NCBI GenBank assembly: GCA_035938175.1
Contig: DASZHD010000019.1
Coordinates: 13,159 to 77,158 of the forward strand
DNA: 64,000 bases
DNA from: DASRDE01 sp035938175
GTDB lineage: Bacteria > Vulcanimicrobiota > Vulcanimicrobiia > Vulcanimicrobiales > Vulcanimicrobiaceae
Direction: 5' to 3'
In this document: piece after piece, positions 43,415 to 51,138 of the stretch
Numbering within the stretch: the first letter of the stretch is position 1
Layout: every line of letters starts with the position of its first letter
Program-made: the position numbers and the translations under genes
The notes under the pieces: model-generated
Told to the model about the DNA's origin: nothing
Database searches by the model: none
The model's input: only the letters and a program-made list of their open reading frames with translations

Positions 43415-45396
43415 GGATCAATGCCAATGCACCGATGCTTCCCGTTTGGCGCAGCGATGCCGATTTGCAGCGCATCGTGTCGCCGGAAACACTCGCCGTA
43501 GCACGCGTCGAACCGGTATTCACGCGGCGCGAACAGGGAGCACTCGGCCTCGACTTGGTTTTCGTACGCGAGAGCGAGATCGCGGTCATTCCCGCAATCC
43601 GCATCGCACATGAAATGCTGCTGGAGCCGGAGTGCTCACCGTTCATATGGCCGCACTGCGCGAAGAGTCTCGACGCTCCTCGCGTCTCCCAAATTGAAGA
43701 ATTCCTCGTTCCGTGGTTGCGCGCCCGAGCGCTCACCGGTCAAATGAACGACGAGCTCGTCCGGAATTTTTCGGATGCGCTCGATCCGGCCGCGTTCGAG
43801 CTCGCGCGCAAAGCGTGCTTCATCGGCGCCGCGACATACCGCGACGTCGCGATTGCGGCGGCGCCCTACGTCTACGCCATGCGCTTTGCGCGCAACGCCG
43901 GCGTCGGATCGCGCGATGCCGCGGGGGCTACCGGTTCGATGCTGCTTGCGCAAACGGCGGCTTCCGTTCAGTGCGATCTGCAGGACCCGGCCGTTCGAGC
44001 GCTGGCGGCGCGATGGTTCGGGAGCGAGATTTTCCAGACGCCCGCCGGCCGTATCGATGTGGGCATCGGCATTGAAGCCGACGGTGTGGAGATTCGCTTC
44101 GACGAAGCGGGCAGACACGTCGTGACCGTGGCGACTCCCGTACCTTCCGAGTTCGTCGTCTCGTTCGATCCCGAGGATGCGGCGCCGTGCCGGACGTTTT
44201 CGGTGACCTGCAAGCAGCAGACGGTTTTACGGAGCAGCGCGTTGCCGCGCGTTCCGGCTGCAGTCGGCGGATCCGGCGGACGCATCGCCATCGTCGCCGC
44301 CGCATCGGCAATTAACGAGCGCGGCGCGATCGCTGACGATGCAAACGAACTCGCGCGCAGGCTCAACGCGGAGGGATTTACCGCGCACGTGTTACCGCCG
44401 GCCTCCGTTCGCCTCGATACGCCGTATGACTTAGTGCACGCCTTCGACGTCGGACGCGATAGCGAATTCGGCACGCTGCTGAAAGAAGCTCGCCGCCGGA
44501 GTATTCCCGTCGTCGCGACGGCGGGACTGGCCGACGCAACCGGCGAGTGGTCTTGGGCCTCGCAAGTCGTGAATGCGCTCATGCGCAGCGCGCAAGACGA
44601 AATTACGCTAAGCGATCATCTGCGGATGATGTCGCTGCGGCGCTTGAACACCGAGCAAACGCATTCGTTTGGGGGTGATCCGCTGCCCGGGTACGCGGAC
44701 TCCGTGAGAGCGGCGTTGTCGGCCGTCGACGTGCTGCTGGTAACCGGCGCGTACGAAGAGCAGCTCGCGCGCGAGCGCTTCGGCTACTCCGGGCCGGCGC
44801 GCACCGTACCCGCATATCTCAACGACGATTCACCGGGCGCGCCAATCGACGATCTGTGCGGCACTTGGGATTTCGTCTTCGTTCACGCGGCCATCGTTCC
44901 GAACGCGAACCTGATGCTGCTCGCGCGCGCCGCGCAAGAACTGGATCTGCCGCTGCTGATCGCGGGGCCGGTAACGGACTCGCTGTACTTCGCGCACGTC
45001 CGGGAGGCGCTCGACGGCCGGACGATCTTCGTGCCGCATCCCTCGGCCGATCAGGTTGCGGCATTGTACCGCCGTGCGCGGGTCTACGCGGATTTGGCGT
45101 GGTGGCAGTCCGCCGTGCACCGCGCGGCGCGGGCCGCGGTTAACGGCTGCGGCGTTCTGGTCGCGCAGACGTCTCCGGCGGCTGCGCTGTGGCCGGGCGG
45201 AGTCGCCTGCGCGGATCCCTCGGACGTGGCTTCGATCCGGGCCGGGCTTTCGGCGGCGTGGCAGACGCGCGCGCCGGCCGGTTTCGCCCTGGAGGTCTCC
45301 TCGCTCTGCGACCCGGGCCGGGCTTTCGTGGAAACGGTCACCGCCTACGCGCAAGCACAGTCCGCCTGCGCGGCCTCCCTCCCGGCCCCGGCCTAA
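43411..45396 (+). CDS. Large glycan-biosynthesis protein with GT-B-like C-terminus
   Basis: The 661-residue product has an N-terminal half without a family I recognise (VRESEIAVIPAIRIAHEMLL). The C-terminal half resembles family 4 glycosyltransferases: a Rossmann-like start (GGRIAIVAAASAINERGAIA), WDFVFVHAAIVPNANLMLLA, LPLLIAGPVTDSLYFAHV and ADLAWWQSAVHRAARAAVNG. It overlaps the GT2 gene by 4 nt (ATGA), forming a three-gene glycosyltransferase operon between fliC and flaG. Catalytic residues are not obvious, so activity is inferred. Confidence 0.65.
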   Translation: MRINANAPMLPVWRSDADLQRIVSPETLAVARVEPVFTRREQGALGLDLVFVRESEIAVIPAIRIAHEMLLEPECSPFIWPHCAKSLDAPRVSQIEEFLVPWLRARALTGQMNDELVRNFSDALDPAAFELARKACFIGAATYRDVAIAAAPYVYAMRFARNAGVGSRDAAGATGSMLLAQTAASVQCDLQDPAVRALAARWFGSEIFQTPAGRIDVGIGIEADGVEIRFDEAGRHVVTVATPVPSEFVVSFDPEDAAPCRTFSVTCKQQTVLRSSALPRVPAAVGGSGGRIAIVAAASAINERGAIADDANELARRLNAEGFTAHVLPPASVRLDTPYDLVHAFDVGRDSEFGTLLKEARRRSIPVVATAGLADATGEWSWASQVVNALMRSAQDEITLSDHLRMMSLRRLNTEQTHSFGGDPLPGYADSVRAALSAVDVLLVTGAYEEQLARERFGYSGPARTVPAYLNDDSPGAPIDDLCGTWDFVFVHAAIVPNANLMLLARAAQELDLPLLIAGPVTDSLYFAHVREALDGRTIFVPHPSADQVAALYRRARVYADLAWWQSAVHRAARAAVNGCGVLVAQTSPAAALWPGGVACADPSDVASIRAGLSAAWQTRAPAGFALEVSSLCDPGRAFVETVTAYAQAQSACAASLPAPA

Positions 45397-45421
45397 ATTG
45401 GCTGCTCCGCCGGGCCGAAAT
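45394..45421 (+). promoter_or_regulatory. FliA-type promoter for flaG-fliD-fliS
   Basis: TAAATTGG (45394-45401), which includes the previous stop codon, and GCCGAAAT (45414-45421) are spaced by 12 nt. Transcription would start near 45428. An AGGAGG ribosome-binding site precedes the flaG ATG at 45446. fliD and fliS are sigma-28 targets in enterobacteria. Confidence 0.55.
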
Positions 45422-45445
45422 AAGAAGTAAGGTAGGAGGCCTAAC

Positions 45446-45805
45446 ATGGACGTTCAGGTTGTTGCATCCGGCGCGACGGGGCAGCAGCAGGTGCCGGAGT
45501 TGCAGCCAGCAGCACCGGCAGCCGCAGCACAAGCAGTTTTCCCGGCTCAGTCCGAGCCGGCCGCCCAGCAGTCGCAGGGCGCGCTTTCACCGATCGTTGC
45601 GAAGATCTTCGGAAACGGCGGCGTTCCCGCTCCCGTGTCCGTGAACGTCTCGTATCGCGTCGAGCGCAATCCGGACATGATCGTTACGGTATTCACCGAT
45701 CCGAAAACCGGCAAAGAGATCGCTCAAGTTCCCGCCGAGGTCATGGTGCAGATCGCACAATTCTTCGACAAGGAATCCGGCGTGACGCTGGATCGGAGCG
45801 CCTAA
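45446..45805 (+). CDS. flaG: Flagellar protein FlaG
   Basis: The C-terminal 60 residues match FlaG (VNVSYRVERNPDMIVTVFTD, PKTGKEIAQVPAEVMVQIAQ, FFDKESGVTLDRSA). FlaG influences filament length; the mechanism is not settled. The N-terminus is Gln/Ala/Pro-rich. flaG directly precedes fliD, the normal order in polar flagellates. Confidence 0.92.
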   Translation: MDVQVVASGATGQQQVPELQPAAPAAAAQAVFPAQSEPAAQQSQGALSPIVAKIFGNGGVPAPVSVNVSYRVERNPDMIVTVFTDPKTGKEIAQVPAEVMVQIAQFFDKESGVTLDRSA

Positions 45806-47815
45806 ATGTCCGGCTTGGGCAGCGGCGGCGTTTCGAATATCCCGGGGACCAACGTTCCCCCGGTTTCATTTCCGGGTATCGCGTCCGGTATCGATTATAC
45901 GTCGATCATTCAGAAGCTCACGTCGTTGACGCTCGCGCCGGTCGCACAGATTGACGCGCAGATTTCGACGTTGAACGCCGCGAACGCGGAGCTGTTGAAG
46001 CTGAACGGGATGTTGGCTTCGGTGCAGAACGCGCTCACCGCGCTGTCCGATCCCACCCTGTTCACCGCTTACGACGCGCTGTCGTCGAACACGGCGGTCG
46101 CCAATGCATCCGGAATCCCGAGCGTTGCCGCAACACCCGGCACGTACATCATCGACGCGACACAGCTCGCCACTGCAACGCAGGTCACTTCGGCGACGAA
46201 TCTGGGCCATACCGAGAACGACGCGATCGGCGGCACCGTCGCCGCGAACGTTCCGCTGATCGATTCATACGCCGCGATCACGCCGAATAACGGCGCCTCC
46301 GGCCAAGGTTCGATCACCGTTGACGGCGTCACGGTGAAATACGACGTGACGACGCAATCGCTCAACACGATTCTCGCCAATATCAACTCGGCGGTCCATG
46401 CCGCCGGCGACGCGACGTTCAACATCGGGTTCATCGGCGCTACCGACCAAGTGCAGATTACCGATTCGGCGCATCCCATCGCCCTCGGCGCGCCCAGCGA
46501 CTCCGGCAATCTGCTGCAGGTGCTGCGTTTGGACCAAGCGCAGGTTCAGAACACCGCAAGCGCGGGCACCGTCACGGCGACGGCCGGCGTGGGCGGCATC
46601 AACGCGTCGCTCGCGTTCAATTCCGTGAACGGCTCGGCTCAAACGACGGACGCGAACTATCTGACGCCGGTCACCGGCGGGTTCTTCACGATCAACGGCG
46701 TGCAGATCAACGTGTCCAACTCCAACAATCTGTACGACGTGATCAATGCGATCAATCAGTCGAGCGCAGGCGTCGTCGCGACGTACAATTCGGCAAACGG
46801 CCAGATTACGATTGCGAACAAGAATAGCGGTCCCCAGAATATCGTTCTGGGATCGGGTTCGGATACCAGCAATTTCCTTTCCGCCACGGGCTTGACGTCT
46901 GCGTCGGGCGCAACGACGCAACTCGGCTCGCAGGCTTCGGTGACGTTCCAGGCGCCCGGCGGATCCACGCAGACGGTGTACAGCAACAGCAACGCCGTGA
47001 CCAACGCGATTGCGGGCGTTACGCTGAACCTGCAGAGCAGCGATTCGTCTTCGCCGTTTACCGTAACCGTGTCGCAGAGTAACAAACAGCTGGTCAGCGC
47101 CATTACCGGGTTCGTCTCGGCGTACAACACGGTCATCAACGAGATCAATAAAGTGACGGCTCCGCCGCTCGTGGTGCAGTCGTCGACGCCCGGCGCGAAC
47201 AGCGCACAATCCGTCGGCGGCGGTATTCTGTACAACAATGCCGACGTCGCAGCGATCAAGAATCAGCTCGTATCGATGGTCTCGGGGCTGCTCGGCGGAA
47301 GCTCGCAGTACAATTCGCTTTCATCGGTCGGCCTGCAGCTCACGAGCTCGTTCTCGCAGGCTGCCGCCAACAACAACAGCAGCACGAACGGTCAGCCGCC
47401 GATCACGACGCAGACGATCAACGGCACGGACGGAACGCTCCAGGCGCTCGACGTCAACAAACTTTCCGCGGCCCTCGCGGCCAATCCGACCGCGGTTGCG
47501 GGCATATTCGGCGGCGCGCAAGGGCTGGTCACCCAGATCGGCACCTACCTTGCGGGCGTTACCGGCGTCTCCACGATCACCACGACGAAGTTGCTGGGAT
47601 CGGTCGCCAATATTTCGCTTTTGCAAAGTTTCGAAAACGCCATTCAGGCGCAAGTACAGAACTTGCAGTCCCAGGTTACGCAAATTCAAAGCAATGCCAA
47701 CCAGCAGGCCGACACGCTTCGCGCTGAGTTCGTCGCGAGCGAATCCGCCCTGGTGGGCTACCAAGCACTGCAGCAGCAACTGGGCTCATTCTTTAATAAC
47801 GGCAGCGGACATTAA
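45806..47815 (+). CDS. fliD: Flagellar filament cap protein FliD
   Basis: FliD (669 residues) caps the filament and promotes flagellin folding. The N-terminal segment (GIASGIDYTSIIQKLTSLTL, AQIDAQISTLNAANAELLKL) and the C-terminal coil (LQSFENAIQAQVQNLQSQVT, QQADTLRAEFVASESALVGY) are diagnostic. The middle is Thr/Asn/Ser-rich, with repeated flagellin-hook-IN-like modules. The start directly follows the flaG stop. Confidence 0.95.
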   Translation: MSGLGSGGVSNIPGTNVPPVSFPGIASGIDYTSIIQKLTSLTLAPVAQIDAQISTLNAANAELLKLNGMLASVQNALTALSDPTLFTAYDALSSNTAVANASGIPSVAATPGTYIIDATQLATATQVTSATNLGHTENDAIGGTVAANVPLIDSYAAITPNNGASGQGSITVDGVTVKYDVTTQSLNTILANINSAVHAAGDATFNIGFIGATDQVQITDSAHPIALGAPSDSGNLLQVLRLDQAQVQNTASAGTVTATAGVGGINASLAFNSVNGSAQTTDANYLTPVTGGFFTINGVQINVSNSNNLYDVINAINQSSAGVVATYNSANGQITIANKNSGPQNIVLGSGSDTSNFLSATGLTSASGATTQLGSQASVTFQAPGGSTQTVYSNSNAVTNAIAGVTLNLQSSDSSSPFTVTVSQSNKQLVSAITGFVSAYNTVINEINKVTAPPLVVQSSTPGANSAQSVGGGILYNNADVAAIKNQLVSMVSGLLGGSSQYNSLSSVGLQLTSSFSQAAANNNSSTNGQPPITTQTINGTDGTLQALDVNKLSAALAANPTAVAGIFGGAQGLVTQIGTYLAGVTGVSTITTTKLLGSVANISLLQSFENAIQAQVQNLQSQVTQIQSNANQQADTLRAEFVASESALVGYQALQQQLGSFFNNGSGH

Positions 47816-47824
47816 CGCCGATAC
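47797..47824 (+). promoter_or_regulatory. FliA-type promoter for fliS
   Basis: TAACGGCA (47797-47804, inside the end of fliD) and GCCGATAC (47817-47824) are spaced by 12 nt. The ATG at 47833 lies 8 nt downstream, so the transcript could be leaderless. AGGGA at 47826-47830 could alternatively serve as a ribosome-binding site for the in-frame ATG at 47839. Confidence 0.6.
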
Positions 47825-47832
47825 TAGGGAAG

Positions 47833-48276
47833 ATGGGCATGAAGAGTTCCGCGGATCAGCGCTATCTCGAGACTTCCATTGCGACGGCTTCGAAGGAAGA
47901 TCTGATCGTAAAAATCTTCGATATCCTCGTGTTGGCGTCTTCGCAGGCGCTCGACAAGCTGCGTAACGATCGCAACGACATCGAAGGCATTCACAAAGCG
48001 CTGCTGCGGGCACAGCGCGCGCTGTGTTTGCTGATGGGTTCGCTGGACATGGATATCGGCGGCGACGTCGCCCGCAATCTGTTCCGCGTCTATGAATTCT
48101 GGCATCACGAGCTCGTGCTGGCAAACATGCAGAAGGATGCAGAGCGCGTCGAACGGATTCTTCCGAACTTCAAAGAGTACCGCCAAATGTGGTCGCAGGC
48201 CGTGACCCAGTTCAAAGCGATGCATCAGCCGGCCGCGCAAGCGGCGGCGGGCGGCGGTTTTGCTGCCGTTGGATAA
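47833..48276 (+). CDS. fliS: Flagellar secretion chaperone FliS
   Basis: FliS binds the flagellin C-terminus in the cytoplasm and prevents premature polymerisation. The 147-residue protein has the family pattern YLETSIATASKEDLIVKIFD, RAQRALCLLMGSLDMDIGGD and VARNLFRVYEFWHHELVLAN. The real start may be ATG 47833 (leaderless) or 47839. The downstream gene overlaps its 3' end by 17 nt. Confidence 0.93.
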   Translation: MGMKSSADQRYLETSIATASKEDLIVKIFDILVLASSQALDKLRNDRNDIEGIHKALLRAQRALCLLMGSLDMDIGGDVARNLFRVYEFWHHELVLANMQKDAERVERILPNFKEYRQMWSQAVTQFKAMHQPAAQAAAGGGFAAVG

Positions 48277-48658
48277 TCGCGACCGCTTGCTGGGCGCGGT
48301 CGAAGAAGAAGTGGCAGCGCTCGAGGGTCTGTGCGGGCGGCTTGAATCTGCCCTGATGCACCGGCGTTGGGAAGAGTTGTCGGACGCAATCGCGGACTCG
48401 CGCCGCGTGACGCACGCGCTTCAAAACGCTCTGGACGAGTCTCGCAGCGTGCGCAGCGCCGAGTTCGACGAATCGGTTTTTCGCCGCATCCGTTACGTCT
48501 TTGCTATCCGTCAAAACCAGATGGTGCGGCTGCAGCAATTCAACGACGCCGTGGGCGAGCGGCTTTCGCTGCTTGCACGCTGGAAATCGGCCGTGCGGTC
48601 CATGGGGCCGCGGCGAGCGCCGGCATCGCGCCTGGCGTCGCTCGATCAGCTTACTTAA
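48260..48658 (+). CDS. Small helical protein, possible FliT/FlgN-like chaperone
   Basis: The 132-residue product is predicted to be all-helical (AVEEEVAALEGLCGRLESAL, RRIRYVFAIRQNQMVRLQQF). Placement directly after fliS, where fliT occurs in other bacteria, suggests a chaperone-type role. There is no diagnostic motif. The TTG at 48260 overlaps fliS. Confidence 0.5.
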   Translation: MLPLDNRDRLLGAVEEEVAALEGLCGRLESALMHRRWEELSDAIADSRRVTHALQNALDESRSVRSAEFDESVFRRIRYVFAIRQNQMVRLQQFNDAVGERLSLLARWKSAVRSMGPRRAPASRLASLDQLT

Positions 48659-50187
48659 GCGCTAAATAAGGCGGTCAGCGCCGCGATCAGCGATCGCGCG
48701 GATGCGTCGAGCTGCTCGTCGTTTGCGAAAAGCAATCCCGTCGTTCGATCGATCCGCATGCGTACGAAAAACCGTTGGAGCTGCATCGAGGCGGTGCGTG
48801 CGTATCCTTGCAGCGCCGCGTCCGCGCGTTCGACCGCTTCGGGCGGTGCCGCGGCGATCACCGAACGCGCTTGAAGAGCCAGCGTGAGCTGGCGCGCTTT
48901 CGTGAAATCCCAGCGCGCGCTCTCTTCTTGCATTCGGTGCAGCACCGAAATCGTCGGTCCGTCGAGCTCCGTATAGAGTGCTGCGGCATTGGCGTCGGCG
49001 GGCGGCTGCAGCGGTTTCACCGGACGCGGGGTGAGCAGCGCTAAATTTGCAACGATCGAGCCGGCATACTCGGCGATCGGCTCTTTCTTTCCTAAGCGCT
49101 CGTGCAGAACGATTCGCTGCAGCAGCTGTCCTTGCGCATCGAGATGCGCTTTGAGACCCGCGAAATCGTCGCCGTCCACCGAACGCGTGCACGCGAGCGC
49201 GCCGCCCAAAATGAAGTGATTCAACAGCGTGGGCGGTTTGCTGCCGGTGAAGATTCGCTCGAAATACGCGATCGAGGGCCGGTCGATCTGCCCCGCAAGC
49301 GCGACCGCTTCGCGTCCCATCGGCTCGACGTCGGGCGGTTGTTCCGGCGGCAGCGGAGTCTCCGGCTCGACCTCGGGCACGCCCGGCTCGGGAACGACTT
49401 CGGGCTGCGCCGGCGGCGGGACCGGCTCGGGCTGCGTCACGGGGGGCGCTTCGGGCGCCGTCGGCGGTTCGATCGGCGGCCGGTATTCGGTAATCGGCGA
49501 GAGCGCCGCGGCCGTCGCTTCGTATTCGAGCGTCTCTTCCGCGTCGAGCTCGTAGAACGGCAACGCCTCGGGTTCGGCAAACGGCGGCGGAGGCACCGGC
49601 GCGGCGCGCTCGATTTGCGTTGCGAACGTGCTTTGCGCGCCTTCTTTTCGCGGAACGATAAGCGGCTCGCCGCCGATTACGGCACTTTGTTCGGCACTGA
49701 CCATTGGAGCCATCACGAGCGGTTTGTTCCCCATTCGAACGCCGATCTTCCAGAGAAACGTCACGCGCGTTTTCGGCGGCATGTCGCCGATCGTCGTGCC
49801 GGTGGAAAAAAGCTCGTCCGCGGCGTCGTCGAGCATCGCCCTTCCGTCGCGCACGAACGAGCCGTTGCGGTAGGCCGCTCCGCCGGGCAGCGGTACGTTG
49901 ACGCGCACCTTTCGTGCCGTAGCGGCACCTTCGTTGATGATGCTCAAACCGATCGCGACGATGGCTCCCGGTATTACGCCCGACGGCGGATTCGCCGTGA
50001 GTTCGCAAACGACGACGGGTCCGGCGAGATTGGGCACCGCCTCTTCGGGCGCAATTCCGCCTTCGGCGCCGGTTTGCGATTGCCACACGCCGCGAGCCGG
50101 CGCCGGAACGCCCAGCGCCGCGCGTTGAAGTTCGACGAGCCGCATATCCGCGCTCGCCTCAAAATCGGGGTCTTTCCGTGGTTTCAT
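48655..50187 (-). CDS. Proline-rich protein with DUF11-like domain
   Basis: The 510-residue protein contains a CARDB/DUF11-like Ig-type beta-domain at about residues 58-165 (VVVCELTANPPSGVIPGAIV, IGLSIINEGAATARKVRVNV). A long Pro/Glu/Val linker follows (about residues 200-300), then a C-terminal helical region with LGGALACTRSVDGDDFAGLK. There is no signal peptide. It shares an ATGA overlap with the upstream ATPase gene, so the two probably work together. The function is unknown. Confidence 0.65.
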   Translation of the reverse strand: MKPRKDPDFEASADMRLVELQRAALGVPAPARGVWQSQTGAEGGIAPEEAVPNLAGPVVVCELTANPPSGVIPGAIVAIGLSIINEGAATARKVRVNVPLPGGAAYRNGSFVRDGRAMLDDAADELFSTGTTIGDMPPKTRVTFLWKIGVRMGNKPLVMAPMVSAEQSAVIGGEPLIVPRKEGAQSTFATQIERAAPVPPPPFAEPEALPFYELDAEETLEYEATAAALSPITEYRPPIEPPTAPEAPPVTQPEPVPPPAQPEVVPEPGVPEVEPETPLPPEQPPDVEPMGREAVALAGQIDRPSIAYFERIFTGSKPPTLLNHFILGGALACTRSVDGDDFAGLKAHLDAQGQLLQRIVLHERLGKKEPIAEYAGSIVANLALLTPRPVKPLQPPADANAAALYTELDGPTISVLHRMQEESARWDFTKARQLTLALQARSVIAAAPPEAVERADAALQGYARTASMQLQRFFVRMRIDRTTGLLFANDEQLDASARSLIAALTALFSA

Positions 50188-51098
50188 TGCACTTGGCGAT
50201 GCCGTCCGAAGAGTCGTTCCCAAAATCCGGGCTGCACACCATTGGCGTGAACGGCGGCTTCGGGCCGCGGCGGCTCGGTTAGGCCTCTTGCGGCGATGGC
50301 CGCGCGCACGTGATCTTCGCGAACCAGCGTGCTGGCGCGATCGGCGGCTTCTTCCATCGACATATGTGCGAGCATCGTCAAGCGGCGCGCCAGACCGGCG
50401 GATGCGTGTCCGAGCATCGCGCGTGCCTCGGGCGTGAAGATCTGCTGCCCCGGAGCCAACCCCGCGCGCGCCAGCCGATAATCGAGAATCGCCGTGGACA
50501 TCGTTTCGTCCAACGGCTGCAGCCGGATCCAGGAGTCGACGCGATCGACCAAATTGTTGCGCGCGATCATGCGGCGTTCCAACTCGCTTTGACCGAAGAG
50601 CAAGATGTTGAGCAGTTTCTTTTGCGGAACGTGATAGTTCAGCAAAAGGCGCAGCGCCTCCAAATTTTCGTCGCTCATATTCTGCGCCTCGTCGACGATC
50701 AGCACCAGCGTGCGCGTCTCTAAAACGGCCGTCTCGAAAAAGAAGTTCTTGAGTGCGTTCTTCAAGGCGGCGCTCGACCGGGGAGGGAGCGAGAGACCGA
50801 AAACGCGGCCGACGGCCATTAAAAATTCGACCTCCGTGGCGAAGGTCGGATCGAGAATTTTACCGAGTACGATGCGGTCGTCCTGAAGCAATTCTTGCTC
50901 CAGCGCGCCGGAGAGACTGGTCTTGCCGGTTCCCGGCTCGCCCAACACGACGGTTAGACCGCGCGATTCGTCGACCGAGGCGGCAAGCCGATCCTTCGCT
51001 TTACGAAGCGGCCCCAATTCGCAATAAAAATACGGGTCCGCCGTATCTAAAAACGGATCCCGTTCGAGTCCGAAATACCGGTAGTAGAACGTCGGCAT
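50184..51098 (-). CDS. ExeA/GspA-like AAA ATPase
   Basis: The 304-residue AAA protein starts YYRYFGLERDPFLDTADPYF, a start typical of the ExeA/TadA-associated ATPase family. It contains Walker A GEPGTGKTS, Walker B LVLIVDEAQNM, and a sensor-like NILLFGQSELERRM. ExeA-type ATPases cooperate with peptidoglycan-binding partners in secretin assembly; others serve as transposition accessory proteins. It has no transmembrane segment here. It is divergent from the sulfotransferase gene, sharing a 40-bp intergenic region. Confidence 0.8.
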   Translation of the reverse strand: MPTFYYRYFGLERDPFLDTADPYFYCELGPLRKAKDRLAASVDESRGLTVVLGEPGTGKTSLSGALEQELLQDDRIVLGKILDPTFATEVEFLMAVGRVFGLSLPPRSSAALKNALKNFFFETAVLETRTLVLIVDEAQNMSDENLEALRLLLNYHVPQKKLLNILLFGQSELERRMIARNNLVDRVDSWIRLQPLDETMSTAILDYRLARAGLAPGQQIFTPEARAMLGHASAGLARRLTMLAHMSMEEAADRASTLVREDHVRAAIAARGLTEPPRPEAAVHANGVQPGFWERLFGRHRQVQ

Positions 51099-51103
51099 GA
51101 GGC

Positions 51104-51131
51104 TAACCCTTACTTAGACTCACGCCGATAA
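51104..51131 (+). promoter_or_regulatory. FliA-type promoter for sulfotransferase-cysD-cysNC, leaderless
   Basis: TAACCCTT (51104-51111) and GCCGATAA (51124-51131) are separated by 12 nt; the -10 is a perfect match to the sigma-28 consensus. The GTG start at 51139 follows 7 nt later, so a leaderless transcript is predicted. Confidence 0.65.
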
Positions 51132-51138
51132 AGTCATT

